From Diphasiastrum complanatum (Eukaryota; Streptophyta; Lycopodiopsida; Lycopodiales; Lycopodiaceae), in NCBI GenBank assembly GCA_029204225.1, contig CM055093.1, positions 3,586,974-3,650,973 on the forward strand: DNA of 64,000 nucleotides, in the 5' to 3' direction. Position numbers and translations under genes: made by a program. Positions 36,510 through 47,900 of this stretch are shown piece after piece. Below the pieces are notes generated by a model, which saw nothing but the letters and a program-made list of their open reading frames with translations, ran no database searches and had not been told where the DNA came from. Each line of letters starts with the position of its first letter. Position 1 is the first letter of the stretch.

Positions 36510-38449
36510 ATTCTTTTTCTAATCAAAGAGATATATTGACAAAGACGTGGCCTACTCAAGCAGTTATACATGACCTTCACTCAAGAGACTTGGATTATCT
36601 CTTCTCCACCAAGTGGAGACAGAGTGGGGAGTCTGAAGTTGGTGCTAGCTGGCATGATTCTAAGTGATGGCCACCTCAATTATTATGTTCTCAATAAAAT
36701 GTGAGGCTTCTTAAATATCATAAAATATCAGTTTTAGAAAATCGAACAAGGTGCTTTTATTTTACTTTAGAAAGAATAGCTTTACCCAGTCCAATAATCG
36801 TTAGAACCTTATCCATCAAATGTAGACTGTTGCTTGAGGGCTCCTTCTTCCCCTGAAGGTCTGGAGATCAATTCTCTAAGTAACATGAATATACAAGATA
36901 AAAATAATAATATGATATTCTAGAGCCTTTGGTCTTAGTATCTCGCAGTTTAGTTTTCATTTTCTGATTTTTTTAGTCACAAACTGGTGTGAACTTTTAC
37001 TGGAAGGGTTTATATCTGGCTGGTATAGCATTTTCCGTTCTTCTAATTTAGAACTGTGAAGTGATTTGTAAGAGCAGTAGGCATAATCGGGGGGCTTATG
37101 TCCAAACTTGTGAACAGGTGATTAGATGCTATGTTTTGTAGCTTTAATAATACATTCTAAGCACTATACTTCTACTCTGATTATGCTTAAACTTTAATAG
37201 AAGCAATTTGACTTCAATCTGTCTAAAGGTGAATTTGTTTCTTTGTGTATGGCAGGTTTTCTGCTGTATTTGGATGGAAAGCACGTGGAGATAGTGAGAT
37301 GAATGGCTATTGAGAGAAATACAATGAGGCTACTGTCCACTAGATATGGGCTAAATGAGTGAAGTACAAAAATAGAATAATGTGTAGAGTTATGGGCTGT
37401 TAGAAAGACTTATTCAAATGAACCCTCAGTTTTTTGGGACAGAGCTAGTTTGTGATTCTTGGTTGACTCAAAAGTCTATATCTAATTTTCTAGGTGGTGC
37501 AAGGTTGCTGTTTTACCGATTTTCACTTGTTTTATGCTAGTCTTAGTCCACCTTCCTATGCCAAATCCATCATATGTCTTTCTTCACTGGGTCCAAAGCT
37601 ACTGTTCAATCTTATGTTCAGTTTTTGTTGTCGATGCATTAGTTTGGCATGTAGCTGATTCATGTGCTGAGAACTCCATTAGTTGGGTTTTGAAGGAATT
37701 TCTAATCTGGCTGATAAGCCATGATTATGATTGGCCCTACTACTAGAAGATAAGCTATCACTTGTCAGGGGTTAATTGATGCAACGATAAGGTTGAAGTT
37801 ACTCTTTGTTGTCATCGAACCTTTTCTTTTAGGAAGTCTTTTTTCGTTCTGCTGGCAGACTTTAGTTCCTTCCATTGGTAATTGAGTTTCTCTTGATTAG
37901 GTACATGGAAGGATTAGACCATTACCCTGAACTTTCGTACAACGTCTGATACTGCTAGCTGCAGGAATTGTACCTTTTGTACGTTGGGAGCATCATCAAA
38001 ATGTTTTAGGTTTAGGCACATGAGGGCACACAGAAAGACAGCCCATGGAACTAGGCTCACTGGTTCCTGTTTGAAGGATGCAATCACCCTTTATGCTTTT
38101 GTACATAATGATAAGTTCTCTCTATAGAAGGGGTGCTTTGTGGCAATTCTCTCAGCCTGCTTCTGCATCCTCAGCTTTCCATTTAGCATCATATCTTTTG
38201 AAGATGGTCTGGTTTTACTATCCATCTGAATATCCCAGCTGTTCAAGAATTTTGCCTTCTGAGAGCCTATCAATGTTCGGGCAACTATTTTTGAAACTTA
38301 TGAGCCCACAATTTTGTCTCAAACAACAATCTATCCTCAAAACAGCATATGTCTCTTTGTGACGTGCAGACAAGAGCCATGCGTGTTGCTTGTCTGGGTA
38401 GGCAGTGATATTGTTGTCTTTAATAAGATCAAAGACCAGCTGAACTGGT
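36510..38449. other. Unassigned region upstream of LCBK1
   Basis: No conserved coding sequence recognised. As the region directly upstream of the LCBK1 start codon it should contain that gene's promoter, but I could not define a TATA box or transcription start with confidence. Confidence 0.4.
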
Positions 38450-38501
38450 TTGCTCTGTGGTTCATCCAACAGAGAGAGAAGAAAGAAAGAAGAAAGCTTT
38501 A

Positions 38502-38504
<3 letters not shown>

Positions 38505-38539
<35 letters not shown>
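38505..38539 (+). repeat. (AG)n tract in the LCBK1 5' UTR
   Basis: An AG tract of about 35 bp ends exactly at the LCBK1 ATG (38540). AG/CT tracts are common in plant 5' UTRs. Confidence 0.9.
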
Positions 38540-38545
<6 letters not shown>

Positions 38546-38944
38546 GGTCCTTGGGAAAAGGTGAATCCATTTCGAGCGTTGACCCGGAATAATCATAAAC
38601 GGCCTCCAACTGTCCCTTCTAGGAATGGGCATTCAGCTGATGGCAAACCATGCCACATCAGTCCTTCAGCTTTATCTTTCAAGAACAGGTGGAACATAAA
38701 ATTTTCTAAAAATGTGAAGAGGTCAGCCCCAGCTGAAAAGGAAGTACAAAATGGGAAGGACCACAAGATAGATTTCAGAGAGGAAGATTTTGATCTGTTG
38801 GGAGATCTGGTTATGACAGGAATGCTTGCTCGTCCAGGAACTACTCTTCAGGCAAATTTTCCTGGCGTGGAAGTAAATGCAAAGCTGACGAGCAAGGCAT
38901 TTATCTGGGCTTTGCACTGCCTACGGCTCGATGACGTGGTTGCT
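38540..38944 (+). CDS. LCBK1: LCBK1 exon 1
   Basis: Starts at the ATG directly after the AG tract ([20 protein letters not shown]) and ends GACGTGGTTGCT before the donor GTAAGAATTT. The frame is open further upstream through the AG tract as ER repeats, which is not credible protein, so 38540 is preferred. Contains a basic N-terminus and the [16 protein letters not shown] block. Confidence 0.85.
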
Positions 38945-41900
38945 GTAAGAATTTTTGTCTTTTGCTTTCAGTTTAAATTTATAAGACCGAGTTTTAATGT
39001 GCCAGTTGGATTGACTCTTCCCAAAATTTTCTCAATCCAGCTTGACCAAGAACTTGCTGTCCTCATTTGGTGTTCAACCTTTTCACATTTGCTGTGCGAC
39101 GTTTCCTTTTCCTTTTCTTATCACATCGAGTGGAAGCTGAAAGAATAGATACTACACATTGAAGATGATTTTATCTTTTTGTGATAAGCTACGATTTTCA
39201 AAAGATAATATACATTTCACTCTTAATGTTGTCTCATGTAGGATTTTGCTTGATGAATTTTTTGCAGTCAGTAACTGGTTGGAAACGTTAGCCATTGTGA
39301 AATCATTAAATTTTGCTGAGTATATCCATCTTTTGCATAAGTATTATTTGGTAAGTTGTGAAGCAGGTTTTGTATTGTTGGGTTTTGAAAAGATATTGGT
39401 CGAAGTCACCGTCGAACTCACAAGCAAGATTCCAAGAAGAGATCACTTTGTTCATATGAGAGAGGAAAAATGTACACGTTCCTCTATTTAGTGGGGGGAG
39501 GGGACACATCAATTGCTACCTGGAGTTTACGAACTTTTTTATAGTTTTCACGAGCCAGAGAATGCAAGACATCTATTATAGGATTAACCACTCATATGTG
39601 CTCAGTGTCACATTAGTAGCTCAAGGTCCTGCTAGTATCTTGAGCTATAGACTTTAGGTACTATAGCTATTAGGTACTACGGGCTAGATACTTAGGAATT
39701 CCTTGACCAGATCGATTGCTTATTATAACTTTGGCCCTCTTGTGGTAATCACTAGCAAGCTGGATCGTTGCTTAGGATTGTTTCCAGTATTTTTCTGACT
39801 TATATGATCAACTATCTGGGGCACACTCATAGCCTGTACCAAGCACCGCTGACTAGGCAGCACTAATGGATTTATTTGATCATGCACTATTGCTCAGTTA
39901 GTAGGAAGGACATGTATGTCATGGATTGTGATGGTATTTGAGTTAGACAATCATCATGGATGTGCTGTTAATAATGCATGGTAGTCGTGATTGGTTTCTT
40001 TGAGTTAGCAAGCTCCCTCATTAGCTAAGAGGGCTTTCCCTTGTTTTAGTTCTTTAGGTTCACACTGATGTACTTTTTTCTGATTAGTTAAAATATATGC
40101 TTCCCCAGGCTGCCCCTCTTTTGGTATTTACAGCAGCATATAAATACTGTATCGATGATCCTTAATTTTGACCACACAATCAACTAATAATAATCATCCA
40201 ACAGTCATTGATCCTCCCCGAAATGTTGACTACTGGTTGACATCATTTTTACTGACCTCAAGTTTGGAGTTCCTTCTTTTGGACATGAGAAGGGGCATTA
40301 TACAAATAAAAAAAATAATTTTATTGATCCTTTGCAAGATGAACAATTGGAGTTTGAGAGACCGAAAGCTCATGTAACATCATGATAATATAAAAATTAT
40401 TTATCTTCTAAATTCTGATATATAGCTGATCAACTTTCAAATTTAGATCAGGAAATCAAGATATCTGTAAGTTTTGGGATTCATAACCAAATATGTGTCT
40501 AACTGCGGGGAAGTTCATAACATTGAATTTTGAAGGTAAGCTGTATTCTTAATGATATTCTTCATCTTCATCTGAGTGTAGTGGAGAGTGATAGATAATC
40601 TCTATCAATTTTCGGTACTGTCATTGCAACCCTAATTTATTGGAGTTACAATTTCTACAGAGCTATGTTTCGCAGCCGCTTTATAATGTTGAGGATGTAA
40701 TCATGTGCAGAACATTGTGTCAACAAGTCAGACAATTTTTGCAGTAAATAAGCTTTCTTTTCTCACCTATCAAAACCTCAAAGTGGAGAGTGAGAGATAG
40801 TCTGTGGCATAGCAACCCTCATTTATTAGAGTTACGATCTCTACGGAGCTATTTTTACAACCTATTCATGGTTTTGAGGATGTAGTCATGTGCAGAACAT
40901 TGTGTCAACGAGTTAGATAGTTTTGCGTAAATAGGCTTTCTTTTCTTTCCTATTAAAATCTCAAAAATGATTTGAAGTGTATTACGAGCACGTGACCAGT
41001 GCCGACCTAGAGAGCACAGAAGGTCAGATACCACAGTCAGGGTCGTGTCCAGAGTACACGACCAACATGGCAAGACAGTGTGAGTAGTGTGCCCCAGCAC
41101 GGTCCATAGCCATGGCGGGCCTAACACAGTCTAGGGACCCTGTCAGCAGGATAGGGCCCCCAGTTGGGTCCCGACGTGCAGTCGGCCACGTCAGTGCCAT
41201 GTGGCCGACACTTGGCAGTATGCATGCTACCAAGGCTCACACTGGGCTAGGAGGGGCTTGCTCCATATCAGGGAGTAGGCAAGGTTGGGTGGATCAGTTA
41301 GTGTTTGCCCTATTGTGGTGTTAGGATCTATTACACTCGTATTAAAGCCATCTCCATCTTTGGGAGCTAAGTAGCAGCAGTACAGAAAGCTATCAGAAGA
41401 TAGGAAATAATTTCTCAGATTCTCAGAAAGGAATAGAGGAGGAAAATCGCTGTAGGACCAGCTTTAAAATCCTTCAATTTGCTAGAATTTTCAGTAGTTT
41501 GGAGGAGAATTTTCTGGTACAGCTTCAGCGCTGATAGATTAGCTTTTCTCCCTGATTTTTCGGATATCTCTCTCGGATTTCAGAGCGGAATTAGAGTAGT
41601 AAGCAGCGAGCAGATCCATTGCTGTGGAATCAGCGACCTACTTCTGATTTCCCAGTGAAATCTGAGTGGGTCTGAGCGGATTTCAAGGCAAAAAGTAGTA
41701 GCAGGGCCAGCGCTGGACAGGGAAGAGAAAGGAGTCAAAATTCATTCCTGTTTTTCAAGATTTTCAGAGCTTTGGGCATCAAACTTTCTTGCCACAGATC
41801 AGCGAGCAGGGTGCCATCGAAAATCCAGAATTGGGATTAGTTTTTTGGCTTCAAACTTGGTTTTTTTTGGACCAACTCAGATGCTGTTAGATCAGCGAGG

Positions 41901-44900
41901 GTAGGCAGCTATCCACTTCAGAAAGTTTTGTACTTTTTTGGGTCCTTTGCCTCTTTTTTTGGAGCCCCACGTCTGCAATTAGATCAGCGAGCAACTCTAC
42001 TCAAGAAACCGGAAATTTTGGTACCATTTTGGAGCCACAAACTGGGATTTTCCGGGACAGCAGGTCTGAAATTTTGGGTGAAAGAGCTGAGAGGGTTCCT
42101 CTTCGTATTTTCTTTGGAAGTACAATCCTCAGAAACAGCTAAGTCTTCTTTCCCTCTTTGTACAGTTATAAATTAGTCTTTTGACTTTTTTTGAAAGGAA
42201 ACCGTTAGGCAATCTTTTTCTAGCTTTGAAACTGACCACTTCTCCGGGATCTGATCAACCCCTGACAAGAGGCATTGATGAATTAGAAACGGAATCCTTG
42301 AGGTTCAGTAAAGGGAAAGAACCAATGGAAGTTGAAGAACAGGAACAATTTGCCGAAGAACTCGACGAACTGGTTACCAAGGAGCAGTTTCTCCACTTGG
42401 TAACATAAGTGGATGAACTGAAGTTTACATTAGCCAATTTTAAGTCCAGTATGGACGACTCGTTCGCTGAACTCAAAGGTTTGATTTTGAGTTCCGCGAA
42501 TGGAAGCCTTCCCTCCACTTCTCAGTTGTCTCCTTCTCCACTTCCATTAGTTTCGGGTGAGCCTATGCGGTCTCACCCTAGTGTCTTTAAAGACTTAAAG
42601 CCTCCTACTTTTATTGGGGAAGAGAAGGATAGAAATGCAGATATTCTACAAACCTTCCTCAACAAATGGAAGAACATTCATGCTCTTAAACAGACCCCTG
42701 ACCATTTGCAAGCTACAGAGGCCAGTCTTTCCCTAGGGCCCATGGCCTATAAGTGGTGGTTAAATCTCCAGGAGACTGGGCAGACTCCCCGGTCATGGAA
42801 GGCCTTTGAAGAAGCCTTCCTAAGAGAATTCCTACCGGAAAATGAACTTGATAGAGCCTGGGAAGCCTGGGAGAGAACAATAATGGACAAGTCCCTAGTC
42901 CAGTATATCTCGCAGTATCGAGAAGCAATTTTAAAAATTAAAAAATATGGATGATTATCAGAAAATCAGGGGATTTGTCCGTGGCCTCAAGGATGAATAT
43001 AAAGTAGAGGTCCAGAGAAAACTAACTTACTACCCTTGAGCAAGCTCTCAGATATGCTCAAATCTATGATGATTCAGTGGGTAGGAAGAGGGCGAGACAA
43101 CAGTCCCTTTCTGAGCAGCCTTCTCAGAAAGACTTTAAACTTAAAAAGAAACTTTTAAAAAGAAAGAAAGAAGATAAAAATAAAGGTGAAGCTCCTCAGA
43201 AACGCCCTTCACTCATATAGCCTTTGTAGTCGTATTTTTAGATGACATCCTCATTTACAGCAAAACGAGGAAGGAGCATCTGAAACACCTCAAAAAGGTG
43301 TTTCGACTGCTCAGAAAGCATAAGCTTTATGCTAAAGAATCCAAGTATGAATTCTTCATCGAAGAAGGTTCTTATTTGGGTCACATTATCTCGGCAGATG
43401 GGACCATACTCAGTTGGCTGAGACCTCAGAATATTTTAGAACTTCAGATCTTTCTTGGTTTGGCGGGATATTACAGACGATTTGTCAAGGAATATGCTCA
43501 GATAGCAGTTCCCATGACAAATCTTCTTAAGGGGAAGGGAAAGGAGTTCATTTGGGAGTCCGCACAGCAGGAGAGCTTTGATGCTCTCAAAACAGCCTTA
43601 GCTACAGCACCGGTTTTAAAAGTCGTCGACCCCAATCAGCCATTTGTGGTCGAAACAGATGCTAGCGACTTTGCAATTGGTCCTGTACTAACTCAGAGTG
43701 GACGACCAGTTGCGTTCGAGAGTAAACAACTCGAGCCAGCTCAGACTAGGTAAAGTGCCTGCCCTTAAGACTTGGAGGCATTATTTGTATGGTGCCAACT
43801 TTGAGGTCCTGACAGACCATGAAAGTCTCAGATACCTTTGCAATCAACCTAAGCTTAGAGGTCGGAAAGCTCGTTGGGCAAAGTTGATGCAAGAGTTTGA
43901 TATGTCTATCAGATATAGACGGGGGAAATTCAATACAGTAGCAGATGCCCTTAGCAGAATGCCTATGATAAACGAGCTGAGTTTTACTCAGATTCGTAAC
44001 GAGTTACTCGAGTCCTTGAGAGGGAAGTGCCAGCATGATGCATTTTTCTCTACTATCTGGAACTCAGTCTAGAGCAGACAATAACAGACTCTATGACCAG
44101 TTCCGGGGGTTGGTGCCAGTTCATCCAAGAATATGGCAGCTTCCGTTGAGGATGATGATGAGTCCGAGTATACGTCAGATGACGTTGAGGATTCTGAGCC
44201 TGTATCACCCAAGCAAACCTCAGTGGTTGAGGGTCAGTTGACTCAAGGATTCAAATGGAAACCATATTCCATTCAGGATGAGTACTTGCTCTATAGAGAT
44301 AGAGTATGTGTCCCCAATTCAGAGGATTATAGGCAGCAGGTCCTATATGAGTGTCATGACAATCCTAGTGTGGGGCACCCAGGCATACAAAAGACCTATG
44401 AGCTTCTTCGTAGGCAATTTTTCTGGCCCAGTATGAAAAAGGACGTCTAGCAATATGTAACCAGTTGCCAGAAATGTCAAGTAAATAAAGCAGAGCGTTT
44501 AAAGGCAGGAGGGTTTTTACAACCCTTAGATATACCAGTTGGTAAATGGGAGAGTATCTCAATGGACTTTATAGTAGGCCTGCCTAAAACCCAAAAGGGT
44601 AATGATGCTATATGGGTCACAGTTGACTTAGAGCTCCAGAGTTAGCGAGGTTGTTTGTAGATGGGCTATTTAAATTGTACGGTCTACCTTCCGTCAGCGA
44701 CCGGGACAGTAAGTTCAATGGAAATTTTTGGAGGGCAATATTCCATCATCTCCATACTAAACTTAATATGAGTACTACCGACCATCCACAGACGGACGGT
44801 CAAACAGAAAGAGTAAATCAGGTGCTGGAGATATGCTTCGTGCATACGTCAGCAAAAAGCAGATTAATTGGGAGGAGTATCTCTTGATATTAGAGTTTGC

Positions 44901-47900
44901 TTATAACAGTACCAAACATTCAGCTACGGGATACAGGCCATTTATGTTGATGTACGGTTTTCAGCCACGCTCACCCACAGCTGTAGGGTTTAAACAAGAA
45001 AAAGTTGAAGCAGCCAGAAACTTTTTAGAGGACCTAAACCAGATGATAGAACATGCTAAGCGTAGCATTAGGCAGTCCCAGGATCGAGCCAGACATTATG
45101 CAGATCCACACAGACGGGATGTGCAGTTCTTTGTTGGTGAGAAAGTCTACTTGAGAGTCCCAGTTGACTCTAAAACCCTCAAATCAGGAGTGTGTGCTAA
45201 GTTGTCTCCTAGGTATTGTGGTCCCTTTACCATTAGTAGGAGACTAGGTGAGGTCACCTATGAACTAGAACTCCCACACAGTAGTAAGGTTTTCCAAGTC
45301 TTTCATGTAAGTCAGTTACAAAAAGCCTCAGCCAGATCAAAAAATCTGGTGGGGGATAGTGTTCTAGTTATCCCATTGGATTCTTAGCAACCTCCACATG
45401 AACCAGAGGAGATTTTTGATAGTAGAGAGACGCAGACTCGTCATACTCTATACCGAGAATATTTGGTCAAATGGAATGATCAGCCTGTTGAGAATGCCAC
45501 TTGGGAAAGAGGCAATGTCCTTCGCAAGATTTTTCTAGACTTTGTCTTAGAGGACCAAGACGGTTTTTAAGGGGGAGGGAATGTTACGAGCACGTGACCA
45601 GTGCCGAACCCTAGAGAACACAGAAGGTCAGATACCACAGTCAGGGTCGTGTCCAGAGTACACGACCAACAGGGCAAGACAGTGTGAGTAGTGTGTCCCA
45701 GCACGGTCCATAGCCATGGCGGGCCTAACACAGTCTAGGGACCCTGTCAGCAGGATAAGGCCCCTAGTTGGGTCCCGACCTGCAGTCGGCCACGTCAGTG
45801 CCACATGGCCGATACTTGGCAGTATGCATGCTACCAGGCCTCACACTGGGCTAGGAGGGGCTTGCTCCATATCAGGGAGTAGGCAAGGTTGGGTGGATCA
45901 GTTAGTGTTTGCCCTACTGTGGTGTTAGGATATATTACAAAGTGGTTGATGGCTTTAAATGCAAAGTACATATACAGCAGGAGCTTAAGAAACTTTGTCA
46001 TGTTGACTAGTTGTTATAGTGCTAAATGTTTGCATGCAGACAATAATTGTTGTGTTTGCACTGCCTTTGCATCTCTCATCTGTCTTTTGAAACTTGGCCT
46101 GCAGCATCCCTTGATCGGTTTCTTTTCTGCTAGCTAGTTCTAGAATCAGAGTTACAATTGTTGTTGATTACAAGGGTATAGGGAATTTGTGAGAGCTACT
46201 TAATGCCGAAGGGCCTTATGGGAAACATAAGGAAAAATACATGATCATTGTCATGTTTTATATGAAATTCAATGTTTTGATACTTGGCTCGATTCAAACT
46301 TGTCAATTTTGATTGAATTTTTGAATCTCAACGAGTATTTCAATTGGACTCTACTGTTTGAATCGAGTGTTATCGATGCCTAGAACCTGACTAGGAATTT
46401 AAATAACCAAACTTATTGTTTTTGCAATTTTGGTACATTCAGCACTTAACTACCAGTTATTAGCATACTAGAAAATCTGAAGTGGTTAGAATACATTTTT
46501 CAGAGCAGCCACAAGGCCAGCTGCTGTTCTTTGTGTAAGGAGACTGGTTAATTGTTAGTCTCAAGTAAAGAATGTTTGCAAGTTACTCATCAAGCAAATA
46601 TGAATAAGATTTTCTGCATTGATTAGGCAGTTAGCAGCTGCATAAGTTTTATTCAAATCATAAGTCAACTATTTGATGTGCAAGGAATCAATCAAGGCAC
46701 AGCTTAGCCAAAAGGTTCTTTATCAGTTGTTTATAAGTTTTCATTGTCGCTTTGCAGGTTTCGTACAGTGATGGAAGTCGACGATTTACGGTTCACTCCT
46801 ATGCTTTTCAAAAGACAAGATGGGTTCCAAGTACATTTGGCAAAGCTCGAAGGAGAAGGACAGATTTGCATTTTCTGGCCCCCAATGCAGAGGAAGTACT
46901 AAGATGGGCCACTGCATTTGCAGAGCAAGGGTGTTTTGTTAATTTCTCCCCTCATCCTCTTTCTTCTTCAAAAAAGAAAGGCTCAGTTGCGAGTGCCGAA
47001 TCATCTCCAGCACCGGCAGTGAAATGCAAGCCCCGGCCTCTTGTCCTTGTAATCTTGAATCCTCGGTCTGGTCGTGGTCGTGCTCGCAAAGTCTTTTACG
47101 GCAAAGCTGAGCCAGTTTTAAAAGTACGTAACTTGCACCATGAGTCATCTGCCACTTTTGTCCTCTAGTTCTTGCCATTTATGGATCAGTTCTATATGTG
47201 CTCCTTCTCTTTAAGAGTTGCTTGAACATGGTTCTGGTCCGAGGTTGCACCACTACCAATCATCTTCAATGCAACAATGGATGGATAGAGTGTTATCTTG
47301 CATTTTTTTCTGTTTAATATTTTCCACTACTTTAGCTACCCACATTATTTCCAAAGTGCTTGCATTGAACAGATTCAAGAATCAATTTTGGGGAGCTGCC
47401 ATTTGTTGTTTTTATCCCTGCCTGCATGTGCACAAATTTTCCTTAGTTTTGCATGACTGTTTCATGAAACTATTGTTCTTGACATTGGATTAACTCGATG
47501 GTATTGGGAAAATGGAGCCTCCAGATTTTGTATACATACTTTTGATTTTTGATGAAAATCCGAATATTCTGCACACATCCTTTTAGTGCAGCAAGTTTAC
47601 AATGAATATCATCAAAGAAAAAGATGCGTACTGTTAAGTTTTAATCAACCTCGCTATTGTGTTTTGTCGAAGAGCAAGTACAATGCTTTGAAAAAGGCCT
47701 CAACCCATTGCACTTAATCATTTCACACTTTATTTTGAGCAAGCTGAAGTAGCGAAATATAAATGTTCCTTATTTTTTCCACGAGGAAGTAGATACTTCA
47801 TTTGATTGCGTGCTCTTTAGTGCTATCCTTCATCATGCTACCCTGCCCTTCTCCTTTGGAGTAGTGAAGCAGCTCAGTACGTTGATTGTTGCACAGATGT

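Larger units (their letters stand above)
40980..45939 (+). mobile_element. Chromovirus C: Ty3/gypsy element in LCBK1 intron 1
   Basis: Both LTRs, an iMet-type primer site, gag, RT (C-terminal part), RNase H, integrase, chromodomain and polypurine tract are present in the plus orientation, flanked by the exact 5-bp target duplication AAGTG (40975-40979 and 45940-45944). The gag C-terminus, zinc knuckle, protease and N-terminal RT have been deleted near 43215. The C-terminal chromodomain places it among the chromoviruses. The two LTRs differ by roughly 14 substitutions and one 2-bp indel by eye, so it is not a very recent insertion. Confidence 0.92.

Noticed and set aside
38450-38539. Upstream extension of the LCBK1 reading frame
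   Set aside because: The in-frame extension encodes an Arg-Glu repeat from the AG tract, and the ATG at 38540 starts a sensible N-terminus.
38945-39148. Continuation of LCBK1 exon 1 past 38944
   Set aside because: The frame stays open to 39148, but joining at the GTAAGA donor to 46758 gives a continuous family-typical sequence; the extension is AT-rich intron.
41112-41324. 70-codon open frame in the 5' LTR of chromovirus C, repeated at 45716-45928
   Set aside because: It is present in both LTR copies because the LTRs are repeats; it has no recognisable domain.
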